A stretch of DNA of 64,000 bases from contig DHVE01000090.1 of NCBI GenBank assembly GCA_002412495.1, positions 1-64,000 of the forward strand, given 5' to 3'. The notes below the pieces were generated by a model. The model was not told where the DNA came from and searched no databases. It saw nothing but the letters and a program-made list of their open reading frames with translations. Source of the stretch: Betaproteobacteria bacterium UBA5216. GTDB lineage: Bacteria; Pseudomonadota; Gammaproteobacteria; Burkholderiales; SG8-41. Positions 8,583-17,085 of this stretch are shown here, piece after piece. Numbering within the stretch: position 1 is the stretch's first letter; every line of letters starts with the position of its first letter. A program made the position numbers and the translations under genes.

Positions 8583-9341
8583 ATGTCCGCCGCAAGAAAA
8601 CGTACTGCCCTCGTTACCGGCGCCACCCAAGGGCTGGGCGCCGCCCTCGCTTTGCGTCTCGCGCAAGACGGTTACGACGTGGCGGTATCCGGCACCACGC
8701 TCGAACATCTTCAAGATACGGTTGCGGCGCTTCAAGCCCAAGGCGCGCGCGTGGTCGCCGTGCCGCTCGATCTGCGTTCACAACAAAGCACCGAGCAGGC
8801 GATGGCGCGGGTGGTGGCCGAATTCGGCGAACTCGATGTGCTGGTTAACAACGCCGGCGTCACCACACGCTCGCTGGCGGTGGACACCACGCGTGACGAA
8901 TGGCAAACGGTGCTTGACATCAATCTCACCGGCACGTTCTTCATGAGCCAGCAGATGGGGCGGCATCTCATCGGGCAACAGCGCGCGGGCTGCATCGTTA
9001 ATCTGAGTTCGACGCACGGCTTGATTGGATTTGCGCAGCGATCCGCGTACGGCATTTCCAAGGCAGGCGTTTCGCACATGACGCGGATGTTGGCCATCGA
9101 GTGGGCGGATCATCGCATACGCGTCAACGCGGTGGCGCCCGGCACGGTGGCCACGCCCTCGCGGGTAAAGTTTTTTACCGCCGACGCAGGCGGCTTCAAG
9201 GCGATGATTGATCGCGTGCCGCTGGCGCGCCTGTGTGAAATGGAAGAAGTCGCGGCGATGGTGAGTTACCTCGCCAGCCCGGCGGCGGCGTATATTACGG
9301 GGCAAACGATGGTGCTCGACGGCGGTTTGACGTCTTACTGA
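8583..9341 (+). CDS. Short-chain dehydrogenase/reductase (SDR)
   Basis: 252-residue classical SDR. It shows the cofactor loop TGATQGLG, the NNAG motif (LVNNAGVTT), the catalytic serine in NLSSTHG, and Tyr156/Lys160 in the YGISK motif, ending in the usual DGGLTSY. Such enzymes interconvert alcohols and ketones with NAD(P)H. The start ATG at 8583 has GAGGAG upstream. It sits 46 bases after the CocE gene and 28 bases before mmgE/prpD, consistent with a three-gene operon oxidising an alcohol released by the hydrolase. Confidence 0.9.
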   Translation: MSAARKRTALVTGATQGLGAALALRLAQDGYDVAVSGTTLEHLQDTVAALQAQGARVVAVPLDLRSQQSTEQAMARVVAEFGELDVLVNNAGVTTRSLAVDTTRDEWQTVLDINLTGTFFMSQQMGRHLIGQQRAGCIVNLSSTHGLIGFAQRSAYGISKAGVSHMTRMLAIEWADHRIRVNAVAPGTVATPSRVKFFTADAGGFKAMIDRVPLARLCEMEEVAAMVSYLASPAAAYITGQTMVLDGGLTSY

Positions 9342-9369
9342 CAAAATTGATAACGAAAGGAGTTTTAAC

Positions 9370-10767
9370 ATGCTGACCCAACAACTGGCGGAATTTGTCA
9401 TCAACACGCGCGAGGGCGATGTGCCCGCGGAGGTGCTGGACCGGTCGCGTGATGCGCTGGTCGATACGCTCGGCTGTGCGCTCGCCGGCAGCCTGGATGA
9501 AGGCTCGGAAATCGCGCAGCGCTGGGTGATCGAAACGGGCGCGCGCGCGCAGTCCATCGTGGTGGGCACGCGGCTCGCGACGTCGCCAGCCGAGGCGGCG
9601 TTCGCCAACGGCTTGGCCGCGCACGCGCTCGATTACGATGATTCGCTGACCACGCTGCGCGGACATCCGACGGCGCCGATGCTGGGCGCGGGCCTCGCGG
9701 TGGGAGAAGCGGCAAATGCCAGCGGCAAGGCCGTACTGGCCGCGATTGCGTTGGGCCTGGAGGTGGGCGGTAAACTCGGCCCGGCGCTGGGCGCGGGTCA
9801 TTACATGAAAGGCTGGCATAGTACGGCCTCGGTCGGCGCATTCACCGCGACGGCGGTGGCGGCGCGGCTGTGGGGACTGACTGCCGCGCAATTGCAAACC
9901 GCGTGGGGCATCGCGGCGTCGGAAGTGTCCGGACTGATACGCAATTTCGGCACCATGACCAAGCCGTTTCACGCGGGGCACGCGGCGAAGAGCGGTGTGA
10001 TGGCGGCGTGGCTTGCTAAAAATGGTTTCACCGCCGATACGCAAATATTTGACGGCAAGAATCATTTTTTCAGCACCTACGCGGGGGAAGACGCGGTGCC
10101 GCTGGAATCGACGATGAAAAACCTCGGCAAGCTATGGGAAATGGTGACGCCCGGCATCTACGTCAAACGGTTTCCGTGCTGTTATTGCAATCACCGGCCC
10201 GTCGGCGGCATGTTTGAGCTCATCAAGCAGCACAACATCAAGCGCGAAGAAGTGACCAAGGTGCGCATCGGCTTTTTGCCCGGCGCGGACAAGCCGCTGA
10301 TCCATTTTGATCCGCACACAGGCCTTGAGGGCAAGTTCAGCATGGAATACAACGCCGCCGCCGTGCTGGTCGATGGCAAAATCACCATGGAGTCATTCGC
10401 CGATGCGATGGTGCAGCGTCCGGAAATTCGCGCGATGATGCCGAAGGTGGAGCGTTTTTATATTCCGAGCAACCAGACTTTTTCAGGCATCACCGGTTAC
10501 AACGACATTGAAATCGTCACCACGCGCGGTACCTTCAAATTGCACATCGACCGCGTGCCGGGATCACCCGCGTGGCCCATGACGCCCGCGGATCGTGAAG
10601 AAAAATTCCTCGATTGTGCCGGGCGTGTGCTGGGCAGCACGGGTGCGAAGAAACTCTTTGAAGTGGCGGAACGCTGCGGTCAGCTTTCAAGCATCGCGGA
10701 GCTGACACGTGCCACGGTTCCGACCGAATCGAACGCAACCGCCAGGCACGCCACGGTGACGGCCTAA
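9370..10767 (+). CDS. MmgE/PrpD-family protein (2-methylcitrate dehydratase-like)
   Basis: 465 residues, the normal size for MmgE/PrpD proteins, with the family landmarks LGCALAGS near residue 36, HALDYDDS, GHPTAPMLGAGLA, KPFHAGHAAKSG (about 197-208) and the CCYCNHR-type segment. Members include 2-methylcitrate dehydratase and other hydratases of carboxylic acids, but the family is broad and itaconate-type decarboxylases also belong to it. The start has AAAGGAG eight bases upstream. It is the last gene of the CocE-SDR operon and is followed by a strong hairpin. Confidence 0.88.
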   Translation: MLTQQLAEFVINTREGDVPAEVLDRSRDALVDTLGCALAGSLDEGSEIAQRWVIETGARAQSIVVGTRLATSPAEAAFANGLAAHALDYDDSLTTLRGHPTAPMLGAGLAVGEAANASGKAVLAAIALGLEVGGKLGPALGAGHYMKGWHSTASVGAFTATAVAARLWGLTAAQLQTAWGIAASEVSGLIRNFGTMTKPFHAGHAAKSGVMAAWLAKNGFTADTQIFDGKNHFFSTYAGEDAVPLESTMKNLGKLWEMVTPGIYVKRFPCCYCNHRPVGGMFELIKQHNIKREEVTKVRIGFLPGADKPLIHFDPHTGLEGKFSMEYNAAAVLVDGKITMESFADAMVQRPEIRAMMPKVERFYIPSNQTFSGITGYNDIEIVTTRGTFKLHIDRVPGSPAWPMTPADREEKFLDCAGRVLGSTGAKKLFEVAERCGQLSSIAELTRATVPTESNATARHATVTA

Positions 10768-10769
10768 GT

Positions 10770-10799
10770 GGCAATGGCCAGCGGTCGCTGGCCATTGCC
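10770..10799. terminator. Strong hairpin between convergent genes
   Basis: Perfect 14-bp inverted repeat: GGCAATGGCCAGCG (10770-10783), two bases, then its complement (10786-10799), directly after the MmgE/PrpD stop codon. It lacks a U-tract, so it may be a terminator-like or 3'-end-stabilising structure rather than a classical terminator. Confidence 0.55.
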
Positions 10800-10837
10800 G
10801 CGCCGCTGTAATTGCACGGGGTGCGCGCCGAGTGTGC

Positions 10838-11809
10838 TTACTCGACCTTGATGTTTGCTTTCTTGATGATGTCGGCGACCTGCGCGCTTTGTTTTTTCAG
10901 GTATGCCGCCATTTCTTCCGCGCGGTGATAGTTCACGTCGAGGCCGACGCTGGCCAGCTTGTCGCGCGCGTCCTGCGTTTGTAGCGCCTTGTCCACGGCA
11001 GCCGTGAGTTTATTCACCAGTGGTTTCGGCGTGCCGGCAGATACCATCACGCCGATCCACGCGGCGAATTCAAAGCCGGGCATGTCGGCGGCTTCTGCGT
11101 AGGTGGGAACATTGGGCGCCTGCGCGCTGCGCTTGAGGGTGGAGATGCCGTAGGCCTTGAGCTTGCCCGACCGCACGAACGGCGTGGTGGCGGATACGGT
11201 TTCCGTCATATAAGCCACTTGTCCGCTGATGACATCGGTGAGCGCCGGTATGCTGCCCTTGTACGGTATGTGCGTGGCCTTGATGCCGGCGACGCCGTTG
11301 AAATATTCCACCGCCAGATGCGCGGCCGCGCCCGTGCCGGACGAGGCGTAGGAATACTTGCCCGGACTGCCCTTCACGAGGGTAATGAATTCCTTGATGT
11401 CCTTCGCGGGAAACGACGGTGTGGTCACGAGTACGTAAGGCGCAAATCCGCCAATCGCCACCGGCGCGAGATCGCGTTCGGAAACATACGGCGTTTTTTG
11501 CAGCAGCGGCGCCACCGTCACCGGTCCGCTGGATGCCGCCAGCACCGTATAGCCGTCGGGCGCGGCCTTGGCGACGATGTCGGTGCCGATCTGGCCACCC
11601 GCGCCGGCGCGATTATCGGCAACGATCTGGTAGCCGTACAGCTCCGTGAGTTTTTGCGCAATGACGCGTCCCACCAGATCGGTGGCCTGCCCCGCTGGCC
11701 AAGGGATGACCAGACGCATCGGACGGCTGGGATAGTCCTGTGGCGAAGGCTGCCCGTAAGCCACGCCAGACAGCAGAAGCACTGATAACAAGGCTACGAA
11801 CTGTTTCAT
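10838..11809 (-). CDS. Bug/TctC-family periplasmic receptor
   Basis: 323 residues. The signal peptide MKQFVALLSVLLLSGVAYG, ligand loop WPAGQATDLVGR, VADNRAGAGGQIG, KTPYVSERDLAPV and HIPYKGSIPAL identify the family. The ligand loop has Gln-Ala in place of the usual Gly-Gly-Gly/Thr, so its ligand may differ from its neighbours'. The ATG at 11809 has GGAGGAG seven bases upstream; an in-frame start ten codons earlier is less likely. It diverges from the receptor at 12014 across a 204-base gap in which I see no clear operator. Confidence 0.9.
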   Translation of the reverse strand: MKQFVALLSVLLLSGVAYGQPSPQDYPSRPMRLVIPWPAGQATDLVGRVIAQKLTELYGYQIVADNRAGAGGQIGTDIVAKAAPDGYTVLAASSGPVTVAPLLQKTPYVSERDLAPVAIGGFAPYVLVTTPSFPAKDIKEFITLVKGSPGKYSYASSGTGAAAHLAVEYFNGVAGIKATHIPYKGSIPALTDVISGQVAYMTETVSATTPFVRSGKLKAYGISTLKRSAQAPNVPTYAEAADMPGFEFAAWIGVMVSAGTPKPLVNKLTAAVDKALQTQDARDKLASVGLDVNYHRAEEMAAYLKKQSAQVADIIKKANIKVE

Positions 11810-12013
11810 TTGGGCTCCTCCAGAATTTTTGTGCGCCATACTATAACGCTATATTTACCAAGAGGTGGACAGCCGCTGGAAATCCCGTGGGATGGGCGCT
11901 TTCACACAGATGCGCCAAGTCTCCGCCCATCGCGGAAAATCCGCTGCACGGGGCGTTAATTTGGCACAATATGTCCCATCCAAAATGGAAGACGGAACGA
12001 CCGGAGTGTGGAA

Positions 12014-13006
12014 ATGATCCTGAAAAAATTGAAGTTCGCGGTATTGGTGGGTCTTGCATCGGTTGCCTGTTTGACCCTGGCGCCATCGGCGGGTGCGCAG
12101 AATGCCGGTGGCTATCCGTCCAAGCCGATACGCATACTGGTGCCGTTTTCGCCCGGGGGCGGCGCCGATTTGATGGCGCGGATACTCACGCCAAGGTTGA
12201 TGGATCGTTTTGGCCAGACCGTGGTGGTGGACAACCGTCCGGCCGCCAGCGGCATCGTCGCCACTGAAATGACCGCGCGCGCCGCGCCCGACGGTTACAC
12301 CGTGTTGATTTGCACCAGCAATCACGCGGGCTACCCCGCGATGTACAAGACGTTGCCGTTCGATATTCGCAACGATTTTGATTTCGTGACACAGGCGACC
12401 CTGTCGCCGCTGGTGCTGGTGGTTCATCCGTCCGTGCCGGCGAACACCATGCAGGAATTTATCGCCTACGCGCGCGCCAATCCGGGCAAGCTGAATTACG
12501 GCTCGTCGGGCGCGGGCGGCCCGCCGCACATCGCCGGCGAAATGCTCAACTGGATGGCAAAGATCAAGGTGACGCATATAGTCTACAAGGGCGTTGCGCC
12601 GGCATTGACGGCGGCGCTCGGCAACGAAGTGCAGATGACATTTACCAATCTGTTCTCCGGTCAGCCCCATATCAAGGGCGGGCGTTTGCGCGTGTTGGGC
12701 GTGACCAGCGCCAAACGGCTGCAAAGCGCGCCCGAGTGGCCGACGCTGTCCGAATCGGGCGTGCCGGGGTACGAGGCGAGCATCTGGTATGGCGTGCTGC
12801 TGCCGGCAAAAACGCCGCGGCCTATCATCAATGTGCTGCATCGTGAAATCACCGGCATTCTGAAGCAGCCCGATATCAGCCAGACTTTTGTCGCGCAGGG
12901 CGGCGAAGTCATCGCCAACACGCCCGAAGAGTTTCGCAAGGCGTTTTTTATCGACGTAGACCGGCTGGGCAAGGTGATTCAGGCCGCCGGTATCAAGGCA
13001 GAGTAA
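12014..13006 (+). CDS. Bug/TctC-family periplasmic receptor
   Basis: 330 residues with a basic N-terminus (MILKKLKF), a long hydrophobic signal sequence ending SAGAQ, loop SPGGGADLMAR, VVDNRPAASGIVA and HIVYKGVAPAL. The start ATG has GGAG seven bases upstream. It heads a rightward run with the EthD-like protein, a second receptor and a TauD/TfdA oxygenase, so its ligand may be that oxygenase's substrate (inference). Confidence 0.9.
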   Translation: MILKKLKFAVLVGLASVACLTLAPSAGAQNAGGYPSKPIRILVPFSPGGGADLMARILTPRLMDRFGQTVVVDNRPAASGIVATEMTARAAPDGYTVLICTSNHAGYPAMYKTLPFDIRNDFDFVTQATLSPLVLVVHPSVPANTMQEFIAYARANPGKLNYGSSGAGGPPHIAGEMLNWMAKIKVTHIVYKGVAPALTAALGNEVQMTFTNLFSGQPHIKGGRLRVLGVTSAKRLQSAPEWPTLSESGVPGYEASIWYGVLLPAKTPRPIINVLHREITGILKQPDISQTFVAQGGEVIANTPEEFRKAFFIDVDRLGKVIQAAGIKAE

Positions 13007-13042
13007 TTCAGGATTTCAGGCATTCAGCAAAAGGAAACAGAT

Positions 13043-13783
13043 GTGAGCCAGGATCGTTCATTGTGGGTGACGTGGTACGACTTGCCGGAGACAGGCCGCG
13101 ATGCCTATCTTTCGTGGCTGCACGGCAGTTATATTCCCGCCGTGTTGAAGCGCCCCGGTTATTTGTGGGCGGCGCACTATGCGTCGGTGAAAAAAACCAA
13201 CATGAGTACCATGCGCCGCGAGAAGGGGCTGCATAACACCAAGGATGAAACGGTGCCGCCGGGCGAGGACTACCTGTTGTTCTTCGGTGCGGAAGACTCG
13301 GCGGTGTTCGGCGCCTGTTCGCCGGCGGAAATCAACGCCGCGTTGCCGGAGGCCGATCGCGCGATGCTGGCGCTGCGCCGCAACGAGCGTATCAACATAA
13401 TGGTGGAGGCTGCGCGCGTGCAGGGGCCGGAGCACGCCGGCTACACGGCGGGCATGCAGCTTGCGCCGTGTATTCAAATGGGGCAGTTCAATTGCACGCC
13501 GGCGTACGAAGAAGAAATGATGGCGTGGTACGCGCGCTGGCGCATGCCCGCCCTGTCGCGGTTGCCCGGTTGCATACGCACGCGCAAAATGGCCTCGGTG
13601 GCGGGCTGGGCGAAACACGCGATCCTGTATGAATTCACCTCACTCGCCGCACGCAATGAATACTTCACCAGGCATGAAGACGCGCATCCCGACATGATTG
13701 CGTGGGGCGACAAAATGGTGGCGCAACTGACGCACGCGCCGGGTTCGGCGAATCTGGCGCAGCGCATATGGCCCGCGGCCTAG
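13043..13783 (+). CDS. Two-barrel EthD/Dabb-like protein
   Basis: 246 residues without signal peptide. The sequence appears to be two tandem ferredoxin-like (dimeric alpha/beta barrel) units, about residues 1-110 (WVTWYDLPETGRDAYLSWL onward) and 130-246 (MGQFNCTPAYEEEMMAWY onward), each with the aromatic-rich pattern of EthD-type proteins. Function is unknown; members often assist oxygenase or degradation pathways. The start is GTG at 13043 after AAAGGA, because the nearby ATG runs straight into TGA. Its 3' end overlaps the next receptor gene by 16 bases. Confidence 0.6.
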   Translation: MSQDRSLWVTWYDLPETGRDAYLSWLHGSYIPAVLKRPGYLWAAHYASVKKTNMSTMRREKGLHNTKDETVPPGEDYLLFFGAEDSAVFGACSPAEINAALPEADRAMLALRRNERINIMVEAARVQGPEHAGYTAGMQLAPCIQMGQFNCTPAYEEEMMAWYARWRMPALSRLPGCIRTRKMASVAGWAKHAILYEFTSLAARNEYFTRHEDAHPDMIAWGDKMVAQLTHAPGSANLAQRIWPAA

Positions 13784-14730
13784 TTTCGGCAGCGTTGCTG
13801 ATCGTGGCCGGGGCGGCGCAGGCCGCTGACCTGGCGTATCCGGTGCGTCCGGTACGCATCATCGTGCCGCAAAGCCCTGGCGGCACCACGGATTTCACCG
13901 CACGTCTGATCGGGCCAAAGCTTGCGGAACGCTTCGGACAAACGGTGGTGGTGGATAACCGGCCGGGCGCGGGCAGCATGCTGGGCATCGATCTGGTGGC
14001 AAAGTCGGCGCCCGATGGATACACCTTGCTGGTGGTGGCCTCGTCGCTGTCCATCATGCCGAGCGTGTACAAAAAATTGCCCTTCGACGCGGTAAAGGAT
14101 CTAACGCCGATCACCACCCTGGCGGTGTATCCGAATCTGGTGGTGGTGCATCCCTCGGTGCCGGCGCACTCGATCAAAGAGTTGATTGCTTACGCTAAGG
14201 CAAAGCCGGGGGCGTTGAATTTTGCATCGGGTGGCGCGGGTACCGGCACGCAATTGACCGCTGAACTGTTTAAATCGATGGCGGGCATTGAAATGGTTCA
14301 TGTGCCGTACAAAGGCGGCGGTCCTGCGATTACCGCGTTGCTGGGCGGGCAGGTTCAACTGTATTTTGCCGCGATTCCTTCGACACTGCCGTTTATCAAG
14401 GGCGGCCGTTTGCGCGCGCTGGCGGTGACCAGTGCAAAACGCTCGCCAGCGGTGCCGGAGGTGCCGAGCATGGCCGAGGCGGGCGTCGCGGGCTATGATG
14501 AATTGACATGGAACGGATTGCTCGCGCCGGCGCGATTGCCCGCGCCGCTGTTGAAAAAGATTTATGCCGATGCCGACGCGGTGCTTAAAATGCCGTTTGT
14601 GCGAGATAAGTTCGCCACCGAAGGGGCGGAATCCGGCGGCACCGCGCCGGACGCTTTTGGTAAATTGATTCAAAACGAAATCGTGAAGTGGGCAAAGCTC
14701 ACGCGCGAAGCCGGCATCAAGCCGGAATAA
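13768..14730 (+). CDS. Bug/TctC-family periplasmic receptor
   Basis: 320 residues beginning MARGLVSAALLIVAGAAQA, a short but adequate signal peptide. Loop SPGGTTDFTAR, VVDNRPGAGSMLG, LPFDAVKDL, HVPYKGGGPAI and a C-terminal WAKLTREAG are present. The start lies inside the upstream gene (16-base overlap), which implies translational coupling; no good ribosome site is visible. The downstream neighbour at 14752 is a TauD/TfdA oxygenase only 21 bases away. Confidence 0.88.
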   Translation: MARGLVSAALLIVAGAAQAADLAYPVRPVRIIVPQSPGGTTDFTARLIGPKLAERFGQTVVVDNRPGAGSMLGIDLVAKSAPDGYTLLVVASSLSIMPSVYKKLPFDAVKDLTPITTLAVYPNLVVVHPSVPAHSIKELIAYAKAKPGALNFASGGAGTGTQLTAELFKSMAGIEMVHVPYKGGGPAITALLGGQVQLYFAAIPSTLPFIKGGRLRALAVTSAKRSPAVPEVPSMAEAGVAGYDELTWNGLLAPARLPAPLLKKIYADADAVLKMPFVRDKFATEGAESGGTAPDAFGKLIQNEIVKWAKLTREAGIKPE

Positions 14731-14751
14731 TGACAAGGGTGGAGCCAGGTC

Positions 14752-15633
14752 ATGCTTGAAGTGATCCCCAGTGGAAAAATTCTCGGCGCGACGATAACCG
14801 GGCTGGATCTCGCCCGGCCGTTAAGCAACGACGCGCTTGCCGCCGTGCGTCAGGCGCTCGGCGCGCATGGCGTGCTGCGCTTTCCCAAACAGCAACTCAC
14901 GGCGCAACAGCTGGTGGATTTTTCCGCGCGATTCGGCAAACTGGAAATCAATGTCGCCAACTCGTTTCAGGAACCGGGCTTGCCGCAGATCATGATCCTG
15001 TCGAACATTGTTGAAAACGGCAAACCCATCGGGCTTTTCGATGCCGGTCAGAGCTGGCACACCGATATGTCGTACAGCAAAACCATTGCGTTTGCGAATG
15101 TGTTGTACGGCATAAAAATTCCGCGCCGTGACGGCAAAACGCTGGGCAACACCGAATTTTGCAGCATGCACGCCGCGTATGACGGCTTGCCCGACGAGCT
15201 GAAGCAGAAGCTCGAAGGCAAAACCGTTTTGCATGACTTCAATAAGTTCTGGGAGATGATGCGGCGCGAAAAGGGCAGCAAGCGTCCGCCGTTGACCGAG
15301 GCGCAGCGCAAGGCCAAACCGCCGGTGTCGCACCCGATTGTTTTGACGCATCCGCTGACCGGGCGCCGCGTGTTGTACGCCAACCCCGGCTATTCCATGC
15401 GCATCAATGAACTGCCGGAAAAAGAAAGCGACGACCTGCTTGAGTTTTTGTTTGCGCATCAGACGCAGCTGGCCTACCGCTACGCGCACGTGTGGGAAGA
15501 AGGCGATCTGATGCTGTGGGAAGACATAGGTACCATCCATAATGCCGTGGCCGACTACGCGCCGCACGAACATCGTTTGATCAAGCGCTGTCAGGTGATG
15601 GCGTCGGAATTCGGCGAGGATTTTGCGCAGTAA
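14752..15633 (+). CDS. TauD/TfdA-family Fe(II)/2-oxoglutarate dioxygenase
   Basis: 293-residue non-haem iron oxygenase. The facial triad is His103-x-Asp105 in SWHTDMSY and distal His263 in IGTIHNAVADY; the 2-oxoglutarate-binding Arg is probably in the following EHRLIKR. Family members hydroxylate taurine, aryloxyacetates or similar acids, using 2-oxoglutarate and O2 to release succinate and CO2. It is the last gene of the 12014-15633 run and its own ribosome site is GTGGAGCC. The substrate cannot be deduced. Confidence 0.88.
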   Translation: MLEVIPSGKILGATITGLDLARPLSNDALAAVRQALGAHGVLRFPKQQLTAQQLVDFSARFGKLEINVANSFQEPGLPQIMILSNIVENGKPIGLFDAGQSWHTDMSYSKTIAFANVLYGIKIPRRDGKTLGNTEFCSMHAAYDGLPDELKQKLEGKTVLHDFNKFWEMMRREKGSKRPPLTEAQRKAKPPVSHPIVLTHPLTGRRVLYANPGYSMRINELPEKESDDLLEFLFAHQTQLAYRYAHVWEEGDLMLWEDIGTIHNAVADYAPHEHRLIKRCQVMASEFGEDFAQ

Positions 15634-15713
15634 GACCGCATGGCGCCCGCGCCGGATGTCCCGGTGTTTTGTGATTGGCAACAGTGCCTGCCGCAACGAA
15701 TCAATCTGGTTTT

Positions 15714-15743
15714 TCGATGTTTAACGATGTTTACCAATGTTTA
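15714..15743 (+). repeat. Three tandem 10-bp repeats upstream of a secreted-protein gene
   Basis: Three copies of NCRATGTTTA in exact 10-base register (15714-15723, 15724-15733, 15734-15743) lie just before the ribosome site of the gene at 15759. The spacing is about one helical turn. They could be a protein-binding array or a leader feature; no function is shown. Confidence 0.6.
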
Positions 15744-15758
15744 CTTTGAGGGAGTGTC

Positions 15759-16544
15759 ATGAAAAAAATAATCGTATCCGCCTGTAATGTGTTCGCCGCA
15801 ATGCTGCTGCTGTTTACGCACTTGGTGCCGGCGGCATTTGCGCAAACCGTGATCGAGCATGCGGCCGAACATCGATTCCAGATTGATTTTCGTGTCAACG
15901 ACGCGGCATTGGCAAAAATGTTGCCGGCGGGATGGGAGACGATGATCGCCACGCAAGGCCCGGCGAAGGATTGTAATCTGCGCATGATCTTCATTGACCG
16001 CATGGCGATCATGGGCGGCGACGGCAAGGCCACGGCACGGCCGACCGCGCGGATGGTTTATCTGGCGATTCCGGTCCGGGAGATCGCGACCAAAAACGTT
16101 GGTCAGATCATTATCCATGGCCTGACAGAGCACGCCGCGGATGCGCCGGGCGCGTTTGGCGTGTACCAGCACGCGACGACGGCGAAGATGTCGCGCACGC
16201 ATGCGTCCAGCAACGGCGTGTTCTCCGGCTCGGAAAATTGGGAGTTCGCGGCGGCGAGCGGCGAGCATATGTCGTTGCAGGTCGAATATGTGCGTGGTCC
16301 GGCGATCAAGGGCGCCAATGAGGTGAAATTCTTTTTCCCCAATGACACGTCCAAGTACCTGACGTTCAAGACCGATCAGGCGATTGATATCATGCGCAAC
16401 CCGACGACCAACCCGCCGGACAACATCAAGAAGTTTTCCTACAAGGCGGGCGGCGGCAAAATTGCCGCGTTGTTTGATGGCACGGAAAAAGTGGTGAGCT
16501 GGGATTCGTTCCCCTGGTATATCCGCACGGTGAGCGCCCCGTAA
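15759..16544 (+). CDS. Secreted protein of unknown function
   Basis: 261 residues with a clear Sec signal peptide (MKKIIVSAC to AAFAQ). The mature part, from HRFQIDFRVNDAALAKMLPAGWE, resembles the start of acetoacetate-decarboxylase/DUF2071-like folds, which pack a ligand in a cone-shaped barrel, but I see no catalytic lysine that would settle it. It is followed 24 bases later by a cytochrome c and then a PQQ dehydrogenase, so it may be a periplasmic accessory of that redox unit. Start has GAGGGAG upstream. Confidence 0.55.
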   Translation: MKKIIVSACNVFAAMLLLFTHLVPAAFAQTVIEHAAEHRFQIDFRVNDAALAKMLPAGWETMIATQGPAKDCNLRMIFIDRMAIMGGDGKATARPTARMVYLAIPVREIATKNVGQIIIHGLTEHAADAPGAFGVYQHATTAKMSRTHASSNGVFSGSENWEFAAASGEHMSLQVEYVRGPAIKGANEVKFFFPNDTSKYLTFKTDQAIDIMRNPTTNPPDNIKKFSYKAGGGKIAALFDGTEKVVSWDSFPWYIRTVSAP

Positions 16545-16568
16545 CCGGTCGCCGCCGGGGGCGAGGCA

Positions 16569-17012
16569 ATGAAATCCATGCGCGATTGTTACCAGGGGGC
16601 GCGGATTATCGTCGCGGGACTGATGGCCGTGGGCATCGTTTGCGTCGCCGGCGCACAAGGCGGTGGCGCACTGCGTACCGTGCGCGATGGGGTGTACACC
16701 ACGCAGCAGGCGGAGCGCGGCGCGGCGGTGTATGCGCGCGAGTGTGCGGAGTGCCACGGCCCCACGCTTCAGGAAGACGACGGCGCCGCGCCGCTGGCGG
16801 GCAGCGCCTTTGTCGGTGTATGGAAGGCCTACAGCGCGGGCGATCTTTATGAGCGCATGCGCAAAACCATGCCCAAGGAATCGCCCGGCAGATTAAGTGC
16901 ACGGGAATACGCCGATATCCTCGCGCAGATATTGCGCGTGAATGGATACCCGGCGGGGAATACGGAACTCACGGACCGCATGGAGTTGTTAAAACAAATT
17001 CGCTTTGAATAA
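16569..17012 (+). CDS. Monohaem cytochrome c
   Basis: 147 residues. After a hydrophobic N-terminal export sequence (about residues 12-29) comes ERGAAVYARECAECHGP with haem-binding Cys59, Cys62 and His63, and a plausible axial Met near KTMPKES. Class I cytochrome c fold. It lies between the secreted protein and the PQQ-dependent sugar-type dehydrogenase, so the likely role is accepting electrons from that enzyme in the periplasm. Confidence 0.85.
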   Translation: MKSMRDCYQGARIIVAGLMAVGIVCVAGAQGGGALRTVRDGVYTTQQAERGAAVYARECAECHGPTLQEDDGAAPLAGSAFVGVWKAYSAGDLYERMRKTMPKESPGRLSAREYADILAQILRVNGYPAGNTELTDRMELLKQIRFE

Positions 17013-17085
17013 GCGGTGACTGCGGCGCATCACGAAGCCTGTCTGTCGCGGCCTTGATCATCGAACATCACAGGGGAGGGGCAAG

